Shown: piece after piece, positions 39,990 through 48,634 of the stretch
How the letters are laid out: every line of letters begins with the position of its first letter
How positions within the stretch are numbered: the stretch's first letter is position 1
Assembly: GCA_903838415.1 (NCBI GenBank)
Contig: CAILYI010000084.1
Location: forward strand, 1 to 64,000
Source of the DNA: an uncultured Anaerolineae bacterium
Lineage (GTDB): Bacteria; Chloroflexota; Anaerolineae; Anaerolineales; Villigracilaceae
Reading direction: 5' to 3'
Length of the DNA: 64,000 nt
Notes under the pieces: generated by a model
Told to the model about the DNA's origin: nothing
The model's input: the letters and a program-made list of their open reading frames with translations, nothing else
The model's database searches: none
Position numbers and translations under genes: made by a program

Positions 39990-41003
39990 GTGCGCGCTCG
40001 CTTTACCCTTCTGCTTTCCCTTATCCTGTTGACATCCTGCACCTTTGGCGCGCCCGCCGCTGGTGAAGTGACATCCACGCCCGTCCCAACGGCCTCGCCC
40101 GTGCCGACGGCCGGCCCCTCCGCCACGCCCGCCGTGCCGCTGGTTATGCTCGTCATCCCGGCAGATATGAACGTGGCGCAGTCCAAAGCCTACCAGAAAG
40201 CCGTCTACGATTTAGCCCAGGCGCAAAGCTATCGCTTTGTGGTGCTCAACAAGCTGACAACTTCCGAGCTGGAACCGGCACTGAAACTGGTCATCGCCCT
40301 GACTCCCGATACCGAGATTGCGGCGCTGGCCGCCGCCGCCCCGCAGGCGCAGTTTTTGGCGGTCAACCTTGCCGGGGTTCAACCCGGCGGCAACGTCAGT
40401 GTTTTAGGCGGCGAAGCCACCCGCATCGACCAGGTGGCCTTCATGGCCGGTTATATCGCCGCCACGATCAGCCAGGATTATCATACCGGCGTCCTTTTTC
40501 GAAAAGATTCGCCGGATGCCGCCGCCATTACCACCGCTTTTCGCGCCGGGCAGCAATATTACTGCGGATTGTGCGTGCGCTACGCCGGGCCGTTTGAAGA
40601 TTATCCGCTCGTGCAGGATATCCCGGCTGACGCCAAGGAGAGCGAATACGGCGCTTATGCCGATATTCTGATCCGCAAGAAAGTGGACACCTTATTCCTT
40701 GAACCGGGCGTGGATGTTCCTGATTTGCTGAAATATCTGCCCAGTGTGGGCGTGCTGATGATTGGCACGCAAACCCCTACACAGAAAGTCAGCGGCTGGG
40801 TGGTGACTCTCCAGCCCAACTATCTCGAAGCGTTAAAGGCGGCTTTCCCAGACCTGGTGGCGGGACAGGGCGGCAAGGCTTTCCCCGCGCCCTTATCCTT
40901 CAATGATGCCAATCCAGACTTGTTCGGGCTTGGAAAACAGGACAATGCCCGCCGTGTCCTGAACGATCTGCTGGCCGGGCTGATTTCCACCAGCGTCAAA
41001 TAA
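39990..41003 (+). CDS. BMP/Med-type substrate-binding lipoprotein
   Basis: This 337-residue exported lipoprotein starts at GTG. It has a short signal and lipobox LILLTSC, then a Pro/Thr linker and a periplasmic-binding fold. Segments such as AFMAGYIAATISQDYHTGVLF and YCGLCVRYAGPFEDYP resemble basic membrane protein (Bmp/Med) ABC-substrate-binding proteins that bind nucleosides. The linker (SPVPTAGPSATPAVP) is typical of Chloroflexi surface lipoproteins. No permease or ATPase partner is adjacent, so ligand and function are unclear. Confidence 0.7.
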   Translation: MRARFTLLLSLILLTSCTFGAPAAGEVTSTPVPTASPVPTAGPSATPAVPLVMLVIPADMNVAQSKAYQKAVYDLAQAQSYRFVVLNKLTTSELEPALKLVIALTPDTEIAALAAAAPQAQFLAVNLAGVQPGGNVSVLGGEATRIDQVAFMAGYIAATISQDYHTGVLFRKDSPDAAAITTAFRAGQQYYCGLCVRYAGPFEDYPLVQDIPADAKESEYGAYADILIRKKVDTLFLEPGVDVPDLLKYLPSVGVLMIGTQTPTQKVSGWVVTLQPNYLEALKAAFPDLVAGQGGKAFPAPLSFNDANPDLFGLGKQDNARRVLNDLLAGLISTSVK

Positions 41004-41016
41004 CCTGACAGGTCAC

Positions 41017-41059
41017 AAAACAAAAAGGGATGTCCTTTGTGGACATCCCTTTTTGTTTT
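41017..41059. terminator. Bidirectional terminator
   Basis: A perfect 19-bp stem (AAAACAAAAAGGGATGTCC and its complement) has a TTTGT loop and A/T tails on both sides. It ends the BMP-like gene and may also stop transcripts from the minus-strand small gene. Confidence 0.92.
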
Positions 41060-41296
41060 CAGTGACGAAACTCATCGATTCCTGATCTGATTGAAACTAC
41101 CTGAAGGTACATGACGCAGGCGTGACGGGCAGGACTGTTTTGCGCCATGAATCCTTACCGCGGCTGTAGAATATCATTGGTGGTCTGTTTTTTGCAGGGT
41201 TGTAACAGCTGCAAAGATTATTGATTATCCATGAATTGATTACAAAAATACCCGGCTCTCAGGGTTTTTAGGATCAGGATCCGGAACACGGAACCT

Positions 41297-41485
41297 CTAC
41301 AGGCGGCAAATTATTACACTAAGCAAGGCAATTCCAATAAGGAGATAGATCACCTTGGTTCTTCCCATATTCTTCATCGCAAGAGTCTCGGCAATCTGCC
41401 TCATTGGGATTTGGGTAATAACAGGTTTTCCCCACCCGCAAATTCGTGCGCACGCCAACCGATTATTTACATTTTTGATTTTCAT
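41297..41485 (-). CDS. Small protein with a C-terminal transmembrane helix
   Basis: This is a 62-residue basic protein, start ATG 41485, with GAGGAGAA upstream. The N-terminus has two cysteines (LACARICGWG), then basic residues and a C-terminal hydrophobic segment (VIYLLIGIALLSVIIC) right before the stop. That gives a tail-anchored topology. No family is recognised. The longer ORF-track form lacks support. It lies alone between two hairpins, about 240 bases from any other gene. The good ribosome-binding site is the main reason I keep it. Confidence 0.5.
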   Translation of the reverse strand: MKIKNVNNRLACARICGWGKPVITQIPMRQIAETLAMKNMGRTKVIYLLIGIALLSVIICRL

Positions 41486-41720
41486 CGTATTTTCTCCTCT
41501 CGAATACTTCTGACATGGCAAGCCTATGAATATCTTACACCCAGGGCGTGACGTAAGCGTGACGGGAGAGCCGGTTTTAAGTTGAATTTCGCGCAAAGAG
41601 AATATTCATGCGCATGAAGACAGGCCTGCGGGATTTTCCCGCAGGCCTGTCTTCAAAATTGGACGATATACCCTGCGCGGTCACAAATTGCGACCAGGGT
41701 CATTATGGTTCTTTGGCTGT
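41486..41720. repeat. Intergenic region with a perfect 18-bp hairpin
   Basis: A perfect 18-bp inverted repeat at 41615-41632 / 41638-41655 (core ACAGGCCTGCGGG) has a 5-base ATTTT loop. It has no U-tract on either strand. It lies just downstream of the minus-strand SUMF1-fold gene and upstream of the 62-aa gene, so it could be a terminator or RNA-stability element. Confidence 0.6.
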
Positions 41721-42653
41721 TTACTTCCCGTCAGCGGCGCAGCGGAAACCTGTCCGGCTGTTGGCATCGCCCAGATAAGCAGCGGATTTGCTGTCTGCGG
41801 TCAAGTCTGGAGATTGGGCAAACCCACGGTTCGAGACGCGAATCTCTTTGAAACCATCCGCCCAGGAACCGCCCCGGATGCCTTTTTGGCCGCCATCCTT
41901 GCCATTCGGCCCGGTCGGGTTTTGCTCCCCGGTCTGATTGTAGTATTCCGCATTGAAATAATCGGCGACCCACTCCCAGACGTTGCCCGCCATATCGAGC
42001 GCGCCAAACGGGCTGGCGCCTTTCGGGAAACTACCCACGCGCGAAGTGTCGCGGGACTGGTAATCATAATTGGCCAGGCTGTTATCCGGGCTTTGATCGC
42101 CCCACGGAAAGCGCCGATAATCGGCATTGCCGCGCGCGGCATATTCCCACTCGGCCTCTGTGGGCAAACGGCGCCCGGCCCATTGACAATAATTGGTGGC
42201 ATCCTTCCAGCTGACATAAATCACCGGATAATCGGCAAATTCCTTGTTGGCATAATAGTTCGCGCGCGATTCGGACTTAAGTTCGCGCGGCGGCTGACAG
42301 GCCCCGGCCTGCACGCATAACTGGAACATGCCGTTGGTCACTTCCAGCTTGTCAATCCAAAAAGGGCTCAGGGTAACGGCATGAGCTGGGTGCTCATCCT
42401 TTTGGGCGTCGCCGTCAAAACCGCCCATCTGAAACTTTCCGCCCGGCACAAATACCTGCACCATGCCGTCACCCGCGGAAGTGCGCTCGCTGCCCGTCTT
42501 GCCGCTTTGCGCAGCCAGGGTGGGGTTGGTTGTGATAGTTTCTGGGATGGCGGTGGGTACACTCACGGCTGTCGGTTTGGCCGTTGACCCGGGCAGGCCG
42601 CAGGCACTCAGCGCAAACGAAAATAGGATAAAAATCGGTAATAGTTTTTTCAC
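41721..42653 (-). CDS. SUMF1/FGE-fold lipoprotein
   Basis: The 310-residue exported protein starts at GTG 42653 (AAGGAG upstream), with a lipobox FALSAC. A FGE-sulfatase fold follows: FQMGGFDGDAQKDEHPAHAV, GRRLPTEAEWEYAARG, FPWGDQ, FGALDMAGNVWEWVADYF and KGIRGGSWADG, ending GFRCAADGK. In catalytic formylglycine-generating enzymes two cysteines follow the RGGSW motif, but here that segment has none. It is therefore probably a binding protein of this fold (as in many bacterial families) rather than a sulfatase activator. The ORF track start at 42785 is unsupported. Confidence 0.85.
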   Translation of the reverse strand: MKKLLPIFILFSFALSACGLPGSTAKPTAVSVPTAIPETITTNPTLAAQSGKTGSERTSAGDGMVQVFVPGGKFQMGGFDGDAQKDEHPAHAVTLSPFWIDKLEVTNGMFQLCVQAGACQPPRELKSESRANYYANKEFADYPVIYVSWKDATNYCQWAGRRLPTEAEWEYAARGNADYRRFPWGDQSPDNSLANYDYQSRDTSRVGSFPKGASPFGALDMAGNVWEWVADYFNAEYYNQTGEQNPTGPNGKDGGQKGIRGGSWADGFKEIRVSNRGFAQSPDLTADSKSAAYLGDANSRTGFRCAADGK

Positions 42654-42762
42654 AGTAAGTCTCCTTGTATGTCCCCCAAGTATATGGAAATTAGAAATTC
42701 GCTGCATCACCCAAAAGTACTTGCACGGTATAATACGCCATTCTTTTTCGGAGGTTGTAGAG

Positions 42763-43101
42763 ATGAAATTGGAAAACTTTGACAATTACCAGCGCGAATC
42801 CCGTAAAACGTGGACTCTGATTCATACTGACCATCCGATTGTCTACCCCACGCTTGGTCTCGTTAACGAGGCCGGAGAACTGGCTGGCAAGGTGAAGAAA
42901 ATCTTCCGTGATAAGGATGGCAAAATTTCCGAGGAAGATCGCAAGGCGCTGAAATACGAACTCGGCGACGTGCTCTGGTATATGGCCCAGATCGCCACCG
43001 AGTTGGATTTGTCGCTGCAAGAAGTGGCTGAAGCCAATCTCGAGAAGTTATTTTCCCGCCTTGAGCGCGGACAGATCAAAGGCGAGGGCGATTACCGCTG
43101 A
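42763..43101 (+). CDS. MazG-like nucleotide pyrophosphohydrolase
   Basis: This 112-residue all-alpha NTP pyrophosphatase has the metal-binding motifs GLVNEAGELAGKVKK and ALKYELGDVLWYMAQIA. These correspond to the ExxE-x(12-28)-ExxD pattern of MazG/dUTPase-like enzymes. It would hydrolyse (d)NTPs to monophosphates, a house-cleaning role. GGAGG precedes the ATG at 42763 and a TATAAT at 42729-42734 is a likely -10 box. The ORF track starts 100 codons upstream in another gene's antisense. It converges with the M50 protease, 2 bases apart. Confidence 0.9.
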   Translation: MKLENFDNYQRESRKTWTLIHTDHPIVYPTLGLVNEAGELAGKVKKIFRDKDGKISEEDRKALKYELGDVLWYMAQIATELDLSLQEVAEANLEKLFSRLERGQIKGEGDYR

Positions 43102-43103
43102 TT

Positions 43104-43748
43104 TTAGCGCCAGAACATAAACTGGCTCTGTCCTAAAATGGCCAGATCGAGTGGAATACCCGCCAGTTGAGCGATAAAGCCCACCAGCCGCCAGAACAGG
43201 CTGCTGACTACAGGGATATACCAGAATACCGCCAGCACCACCCACATGGAAACCTGCGCGAAAGCGTCCATTCGTTCGCGCCATTCCGGGCTGAGGTGCG
43301 GACGAATGGCTCCGTACCCGTCAAATGGCGGGACGGGCAGCAGGTTGAATAAGGCCGCAGTCACCTGCAACAATCCCAAAAATGCCAGCGCGGGCCAGAT
43401 TCCATCCACTGAAAGCGGCGCAAAACGCAGGAAAGCACCCAAAATAACGGCCAGCGCCAGGTTTGAAATCGGACCAGCCAACGAAACGGCTGAAACCCAT
43501 TTGCGGGAGTAAATCCGCCAGGTTTCGATATACACTGCGCCGCCGGGAAGTCCGATCCCGCCCAGGAGCAGGAAAACGAGCGGGAGCAGGATTGAATAGA
43601 CCGGGTGGGTATATTTCAAGGGGTTAAAGGTCAGGTATCCTTTTTCGCGCACGGTATAGTCGCCGCCGCGATAGGCTACCAGCGCATGGGAAAATTCGTG
43701 CAGTGTGAGTGAGAAAACCCAGCCGATCAGTACGATGATAAAAGTCAT
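43104..43748 (-). CDS. Site-2 protease-like M50 metalloprotease
   Basis: This 214-residue multi-span membrane protein has the zinc motif HEFSH in its first helix (LTLHEFSHALVAY). A second metal-ligand region NLLPVPPFDGYGAIRP follows near residue 140, corresponding to the (N/D)xxPxxxxDG motif. No PDZ domain is present. It belongs to the small M50B/SpoIVFB-like group, which cleaves substrates within the membrane. The substrate is unknown. It lies next to the tRNA-Val gene. Confidence 0.88.
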   Translation of the reverse strand: MTFIIVLIGWVFSLTLHEFSHALVAYRGGDYTVREKGYLTFNPLKYTHPVYSILLPLVFLLLGGIGLPGGAVYIETWRIYSRKWVSAVSLAGPISNLALAVILGAFLRFAPLSVDGIWPALAFLGLLQVTAALFNLLPVPPFDGYGAIRPHLSPEWRERMDAFAQVSMWVVLAVFWYIPVVSSLFWRLVGFIAQLAGIPLDLAILGQSQFMFWR

Positions 43749-43787
43749 TTTGTCTCCAGCCTGATGCCACTACTGTTTCAAATCGGG

Positions 43788-43793
43788 TATAAT
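43788..43793 (+). promoter_or_regulatory. -10 box of the tRNA-Val promoter
   Basis: A TATAAT hexamer lies 10 bases before the mature 5' end of tRNA-Val, preceded by GGG. No good -35 element is visible at the usual spacing. Confidence 0.5.
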
Positions 43794-43803
43794 GTGCGTC
43801 GTT

Positions 43804-43877
<74 letters not shown>

Positions 43878-44155
43878 CAGAACAGGATGCTTTGCGTCCT
43901 GTTTTTATTTAACCGTTCACTGGGCAAGGTTTCATCGCCAAGATGCCAAGAAAACCGTCAAGTTCGCCAAGTTTTTATAAAACAGTCCGCTTTGCAGGTA
44001 ATCAGGCGCACCGGAATTCAGGCCCAAAGTTTTAATTTGAAATTTTGGTGTTTTGAGCCACTTGGCGGTGAGTGGGTCTGAGCGATTACTTTATATTTTT
44101 TATTGAAACCTTTAGCCACGAATTCCGCGAATGGACGCGAAAAAGTTTGAGAAAA
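43878..44155. other. Non-coding stretch after tRNA-Val
   Basis: I see no credible gene here. The sequence contains degenerate stretches such as CGCCAAGATGCCAAG and short ORFs with no family. It may be a remnant of a recombined region, as often occurs next to tRNA genes, but no attachment-site duplication can be shown inside this window. Confidence 0.4.
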
Positions 44156-44260
44156 TCCTACCGCGCGATATGTTTTTCCTACTGCGTAATATGTGCTTCC
44201 TACCGCGTTATGTGTCTTTCCTACTGCGCTATATGTGCTTCCTACCGGGTATTACAGTGG
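44156..44260. repeat. Five-unit 21-bp tandem repeat
   Basis: Five copies of TCCTAC(C/T)GCGnnATATGTnnT, spaced exactly 21 bases apart, start at 44156, 44177, 44198, 44219 and 44240. Units 1, 3 and 5 have ACC, while 2 and 4 have ACT, suggesting an ancestral 42-bp pair. Because the period is a multiple of three, several frames read as heptapeptide repeats, but no real gene is supported. It overlaps the rsmG stop by 9 bases. Confidence 0.85.
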
Positions 44261-44962
44261 TTTTTTTGCCGGGATGCCCGCTTTTCGGGGATAGGCCGGT
44301 GGTGTGGCTGCGGATTTGTCGACGACGACCAGGTAGCGTTCGTCGGCCACACCTGGCAATTCCACTTTGACCAGTTGGCGCATCCTTCCACCCAGCAGTT
44401 TGAGCGCTTTTTCAGCGGATTGGGTTTCAGCCGGGCCGCTTTCGCCTTTTTGGGCGAGCATGCCGCCTCCTAACCTGACCAGCGGCAGCAGGTACTCCAC
44501 CAGAACCGGCATGGCAGCCACGGCGCGCGCCACGGCCCAATCATATTTTTCACGGTGAGCCGGATTTTGCCCCACATCTTCGGCGCGCGCTGACAGGATT
44601 TCCACGTTTTCCAGTTCGAGCGTCTGAACCATGTGCGCGCAGAAATTGGCTTTCTTGCCAACCGATTCGACCAGGGTCAGTTTCATGCCCGGGTAAAGCA
44701 GCTTGAGCACGATTCCGGGGAAGCCAGCGCCCGTTCCCACGTCGATCAGGCGGCGGGGAGTCTGTTCCTTCCAGGCCAGGGTGCAGGAAAAAGAATCCAA
44801 AAAGTGCTTGGCCCGGATGCTGCTCACATCCCGGATGGCGGTCAGGTTAAATTTATCGTTCCATTCCAGCAGTTCCCGTTCGTAGACTGCCAGCTGCGCC
44901 ATCTGCCTGGGGGAAAGTGAAAGGCCAAATAATTGTTGGGCATCGCGGAGTAGTTTTTCCAT
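44252..44962 (-). CDS. rsmG: 16S rRNA m7G527 methyltransferase RsmG (GidB)
   Basis: This 236-residue SAM-dependent methyltransferase modifies 16S rRNA G527. The family core is clear: LLEWNDKFNLTAIRD, HFLDSF, RLIDVGTGAGFPGIVLKLLYP, LVESVGKKANF and the later DWAVARAVAAMPVLVEYLLPL. Length agrees with the family. The C-terminus ends in a 21-bp tandem repeat region (44240-44260), so its last residues may have been altered by repeat growth. Confidence 0.95.
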   Translation of the reverse strand: MEKLLRDAQQLFGLSLSPRQMAQLAVYERELLEWNDKFNLTAIRDVSSIRAKHFLDSFSCTLAWKEQTPRRLIDVGTGAGFPGIVLKLLYPGMKLTLVESVGKKANFCAHMVQTLELENVEILSARAEDVGQNPAHREKYDWAVARAVAAMPVLVEYLLPLVRLGGGMLAQKGESGPAETQSAEKALKLLGGRMRQLVKVELPGVADERYLVVVDKSAATPPAYPRKAGIPAKKPL

Positions 44963-44975
44963 TGGGCAAATTATA

Positions 44976-45003
44976 GCCCCTCTCCTGTGATCGGGAGAGG
45001 GGC
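44976..45003 (-). terminator. Hairpin between DUF4349 gene and rsmG
   Basis: A perfect 10-bp stem GCCCCTCTCC/GGAGAGGGGC with an 8-base loop lies between the DUF4349 stop and the rsmG start on the minus strand. It is probably a terminator. This motif type is also common as dispersed intergenic sequence in related genomes. Confidence 0.6.
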
Positions 45004-45013
45004 TGGGGAAATT

Positions 45014-45970
45014 TTATCCAACTGCAGCCGGTGGCGGGGTTTTCTTGGGGAAAACCTTGCGCCAGAACCAGCGCAGCAAGCGCCACAGCAGCGCCAGTAA
45101 GACAATCAGGACGGCCGCCACCGGGATAATCAGGATGACCAGCCAGATCAGGAAGCTGGCGAAACCCTGGAAGAAGTTGACCAGCGCCTGAACCGCGTCA
45201 CGCGCCACGCCCTGCGGCTGCCATCCAGCGATTTCGATGGGCTTGATGGTTTGTTCAGCCACCAGACGCACACTGACGGCTGAAAGGGCCGCGGCCTGAT
45301 CGTAATAATTGATCTGGCCCTTCAACACCTCGATCTCACTCTGGATTTGGGTCAGCTGGTTGAAAACCATCAGAGTATCTTCCGCTTTTTCGGTTTTTTG
45401 CAGGATTTCGTACAATTTCGTTTCGGCGGCCTGCTTGGCCTTCAACTGGGACTGTAAATCGACATACTGATCGGTCACATCCTGGCCGGAACGGTTTTCG
45501 GTCTGAACATCCACGGCGTCGGCTTTGATTTCGTTCAGGGCGCTGTCTAAATCGCTGGCGGGGATGCGGATGGTGATCGAGCCTTCGGGCACTTTGATAT
45601 TATCGCCCGTGTAGGTTTCGTACATGTTGGATGAAACCACAAATCCGCCCAGGCGCTGAGCCATCGCGCCGATTGCGAGCATCTTGGCCTGTGGGTCTTT
45701 CACCACGATCGACAAATCCGCGTTTTGGATGACGATGCGCGGCTGGGATGGGTTGGCAGCGGAATTCATGGGCGCTGCTGTGGCAGCGGGCATGGCGGCG
45801 GGCAGGGCCATTTGCTCGGGCGCACCCGGCGCCTGGACAGCATCCTGCGGAGCGCCGCCGCCAAATCCAACCGCGCGGGAATCAGCTATGCTAGGCGATG
45901 CAGCGGACGAGGCGCAGGCCCCCACCAACAGGCTGGCAATCAGAAATAAAAACAGCAGGTTTCTTTTCAT
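45014..45970 (-). CDS. DUF4349-domain lipoprotein
   Basis: This 318-residue exported lipoprotein (lipobox SLLVGAC) has a DUF4349 domain: RIVIQNADLSIVVKDPQAKML through SITIRIPASDLDSALNEI, then the coiled-coil TDQYVDLQSQLKAKQAAETKLYE and a C-terminal helix near residues 275-305. DUF4349 proteins are membrane-associated with unknown function. The start ATG 45970 has GAGGAG upstream. A short inverted repeat GAATGGCG/CGCCATTC lies just before the gene (45994-46031). Confidence 0.85.
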   Translation of the reverse strand: MKRNLLFLFLIASLLVGACASSAASPSIADSRAVGFGGGAPQDAVQAPGAPEQMALPAAMPAATAAPMNSAANPSQPRIVIQNADLSIVVKDPQAKMLAIGAMAQRLGGFVVSSNMYETYTGDNIKVPEGSITIRIPASDLDSALNEIKADAVDVQTENRSGQDVTDQYVDLQSQLKAKQAAETKLYEILQKTEKAEDTLMVFNQLTQIQSEIEVLKGQINYYDQAAALSAVSVRLVAEQTIKPIEIAGWQPQGVARDAVQALVNFFQGFASFLIWLVILIIPVAAVLIVLLALLWRLLRWFWRKVFPKKTPPPAAVG

Positions 45971-46082
45971 GATAATTCTCCTCGTGAACAACCGAATGGC
46001 GTTTCTATCCTTTTAACGTTAATCGCCATTCAAAGGTTCCAAAAAAATGCAGGAACATCAGAAACCTGTCCCTGCAAGATCG

Positions 46083-46814
46083 TTACCAACCTTCCGACAA
46101 TCGCGCGGCATGTTTTTCGGGCAATCCGGCCGCCTGGATGCGTTTTTGGACTGCCGAGACATCGTACTCCACCCGGCGTGACTCCCAAGTGCTTGCCAGC
46201 GGATCGTAAATCGCATACGATGAGCGCGGATCGCGGTCGCGCGGCTGTCCCACGCTGCCAGGGTTGAGAATGGCGCGCGGTGTCATCTTCAATACCTCGC
46301 CTGGAAGCAGGATTTCCAACGAAACGTGATCCCTCATATCATCCAGATGAAAAATGCACTGAATATGTGAATGCCCCACGAAACAATAGGGTGTCTTAAA
46401 CGCATCAAAATTCAGTCGCGCCACCAGGGTATTCAAAATATATTCCCAGACCGGGTCGCGTGGACTGCCGTGCGCCAGGGTCACTTTTTCTCGCACCAGG
46501 GCGGCTTGCGATAGGCTTTTGAGATAAGCAAAATTCTCAGGCGAAACGCTTTTTTTCTGCCACGTCAATGATCTGCGCGCCTCAGTATTAAAGACAGCGT
46601 CATCCATCTGCCCCAGCACGGCCACATCGTGATTTCCCAATATGCAAAACAGGTTGGGCAGGCTGCGCATGCGCTCCAGCACTTCGTTCGGATCAGGCCC
46701 GTAGCCGATCATATCGCCCAAACACCAGGTCTCATCCACTGGGCCGGCATCAGCCAGAACGGCTTCCAGCGCTGTCAAATTGGCATGAATATCTGAAATT
46801 ACAAGGATGCGCAT
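46083..46814 (-). CDS. YfcE/MPP-family metallophosphoesterase
   Basis: This 243-residue protein has metal motifs SDIHANL, CLGDMIGYGPDP, LGNHD and GHSHIQ, typical of YfcE-like and diadenosine tetraphosphatase-like metallophosphoesterases. No signal peptide is seen. It begins one base after the coaBC stop and is probably co-transcribed with it and the upstream Nudix gene, which suggests a nucleotide house-cleaning role, but the substrate is not known. Confidence 0.85.
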   Translation of the reverse strand: MRILVISDIHANLTALEAVLADAGPVDETWCLGDMIGYGPDPNEVLERMRSLPNLFCILGNHDVAVLGQMDDAVFNTEARRSLTWQKKSVSPENFAYLKSLSQAALVREKVTLAHGSPRDPVWEYILNTLVARLNFDAFKTPYCFVGHSHIQCIFHLDDMRDHVSLEILLPGEVLKMTPRAILNPGSVGQPRDRDPRSSYAIYDPLASTWESRRVEYDVSAVQKRIQAAGLPEKHAARLSEGW

Positions 46815-46815
46815 A

Positions 46816-48027
46816 TTACTCCAGGAAACCTGTCAGGCGGGCAACGATGGTTTCAGCTACCTGGTCTTTGCTCATCAGCGGCAAAGCATCTTGCCTGCCA
46901 TCCGCATACAACAGGGTGACGCGATTCGAATCCACGGCGAAACCCGCATCTTGTGCGGAAATGTCGTTCGCGGCAATAAAATTCAGTTGTTTCGACTTCA
47001 ATTTCGCGACGGCATTCTCCTCCAAATCGCGACTTTCCGCAGCGAATCCTACTACAACTTTCAGCTTTTTCAGACTCCCCCGAGCCTGCGCCACCGTACC
47101 CAAAATATCGGGCGCCGCTGAAAGTTCTATCTGCGGAATTCCATCCCGTTTCTTTAACTTGTGTTCTGAGACGTGCTTCATCCGGAAATCCGCCACCGCG
47201 GCTGCCATGATCAGACCATCGGCTGTTTCGCAGGCTTTGAGCACTGCCTCCAGCATCTCCTGGGCTGTGCGCACTTCGACCACATCCGCGCCGATGGGAG
47301 TTGCCAACCCGGTGGGGTGCGTCACCAGCGTGACGGCTGCGCCAGCATCCAGCGCGGCCTGCGCCAGGGCATAGCCCTGCTTGCCAGACGAGCGATTGGT
47401 GATATAACGCACCGGGTCGATCGGTTCTTGCGTGCCACCTGCGGTGACGATAATGCGCCTGCCGTTCAACTTTCCGTTTTTCGCCAGCGCCAGCCGGGCC
47501 TGCCCCAGGATTTCGGCCGGTTCCAACATGCGGCCTTTGCCACTCAGCCCTGAAGCCATGCGTCCATCTGCCGGACCGGCAAACCGCACGCTGCGTTCCT
47601 GTAAAATGCGCACATTTTCCTGGGTGGCCGGGTGTTCATACATCCCGGCATCCATCGCCGGAGCCACCAGAAGGCTGCCATTCATCGCCAGCGCGGTGAT
47701 CGTCAACAGGTTGTCCGCCAGTCCGTGCGCTATTTTTGCCAGCGTGTTGGCCGTGCAGGGCGCGATAATCAGCAAATCAGCCTGATGACCCAGCCCAACG
47801 TGCAGAATATGCGCTTCGCCGCCCCACAAATCGGCATCGACGAAAGCCTTTCGCCCGGTGACCGATTGAAACGTCAGCGCCGTGACGAATTTCTCCGCGC
47901 CGGATGTCAGAATCACATCGACCAGTGCGCCTTGCTGCGTCAGTTTGGATGCCAAATCGGCGGCTTTATAGGCCGCGATCGAACCGGTAACGCCGAGAAG
48001 AATGTGTTTGCCAGATAAAATTGTCAT
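46816..48027 (-). CDS. coaBC: Bifunctional phosphopantothenoylcysteine decarboxylase/synthetase
   Basis: This 403-residue Dfp-type enzyme makes 4'-phosphopantetheine from phosphopantothenate and cysteine. The N-terminal flavoprotein half (CoaC) begins ILLGVTGSIAAYKAADLAS and holds the region APAMDAGMYEHPATQENV; the classical PAMNxxMW motif has Asp for Asn. The C-terminal half (CoaB) begins around residue 185 with IIVTAGGTQEPIDPVRYITN and contains AAVADFR with K-L-K-K. It lies in a Nudix-coaBC-metallophosphoesterase run. Confidence 0.95.
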   Translation of the reverse strand: MTILSGKHILLGVTGSIAAYKAADLASKLTQQGALVDVILTSGAEKFVTALTFQSVTGRKAFVDADLWGGEAHILHVGLGHQADLLIIAPCTANTLAKIAHGLADNLLTITALAMNGSLLVAPAMDAGMYEHPATQENVRILQERSVRFAGPADGRMASGLSGKGRMLEPAEILGQARLALAKNGKLNGRRIIVTAGGTQEPIDPVRYITNRSSGKQGYALAQAALDAGAAVTLVTHPTGLATPIGADVVEVRTAQEMLEAVLKACETADGLIMAAAVADFRMKHVSEHKLKKRDGIPQIELSAAPDILGTVAQARGSLKKLKVVVGFAAESRDLEENAVAKLKSKQLNFIAANDISAQDAGFAVDSNRVTLLYADGRQDALPLMSKDQVAETIVARLTGFLE

Positions 48028-48061
48028 ACCGATTGTATTATACCGTCAAGCCCCGGCTGGA

Positions 48062-48520
48062 TTATCCGTAAAATGTGACCGCATGTCCCAGCATTACTTC
48101 GTTATCGTATTGGAAACGCGCCGAAAAAAACTGATCCGTTTTCAGCCAGGGTAAAAAGATCTGGTCTGACGGCCACAAGTTCAGCGAGGTGACTTCCTCG
48201 TTCTTGATCCATTTCAAATAGCCTTCATCCGAGTCGATCAGGTCTCCGCTGAATTGATCGGCGCTGAAAACCCACACATACCAATCATCCCCCTTGAAAT
48301 CTGCAAAAATCAACAGCCCGTGATAGCGCGGAGCGGAAATCTCCAACCCGGATTCTTCATGCACCTCGCGGATGACGCACTGTTCCGGTGATTCGCCCGG
48401 CTCCAGTTTGCCGCCCAACCCGTTCCATTTGCCCTCGTGGATGTCGTTGGCCTTTTTAATGCGATGCAGCATCAGGGTCTGACCATTATGTTTGAGGTAG
48501 CAGAGCGTGGCAAGTTTCAT
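48062..48520 (-). CDS. Nudix hydrolase (MutT/8-oxo-dGTP diphosphatase-like)
   Basis: This 152-residue Nudix protein has the full box GGKLEPGESPEQCVIREVHEESGL. The N-terminus (LATLCYLKHNGQTLMLHRI) and the motif W.GLGGKLEPGE are like MutT/YtkD-type enzymes, which hydrolyse oxidised (d)NTPs, but specificity is not certain. It lies upstream of coaBC on the same strand. Confidence 0.9.
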   Translation of the reverse strand: MKLATLCYLKHNGQTLMLHRIKKANDIHEGKWNGLGGKLEPGESPEQCVIREVHEESGLEISAPRYHGLLIFADFKGDDWYVWVFSADQFSGDLIDSDEGYLKWIKNEEVTSLNLWPSDQIFLPWLKTDQFFSARFQYDNEVMLGHAVTFYG

Positions 48521-48634
48521 GCGGTTATTATCCTACAAATTCTTGCTGCGGCAGGGCGCAAAAGTTCCTTTTTTTTAAATTCAGCCTGCGTCACAACTGC
48601 CCAATCCACCTGGCTGCCCGCGTTGCCTATCGGA

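Noticed and set aside
41688-42320. 210-residue plus-strand ORF with hydrophobic repeats
   Set aside because: It is antisense to the SUMF1-fold gene and has no ribosome-binding site or motif.
44156-44260. CRISPR array
   Set aside because: The units are contiguous 21-bp repeats with no spacers, and no cas genes occur in the window.
44072-44473. Heptapeptide-repeat ORF over the 21-bp tandem repeat
   Set aside because: The repeat gives similar heptapeptides in two frames, and the ORF then runs antisense to rsmG; no ribosome-binding site supports it.
45994-46031. 8-bp inverted repeat before the DUF4349 gene
   Set aside because: Too short and weakly placed to support an operator; could occur by chance.
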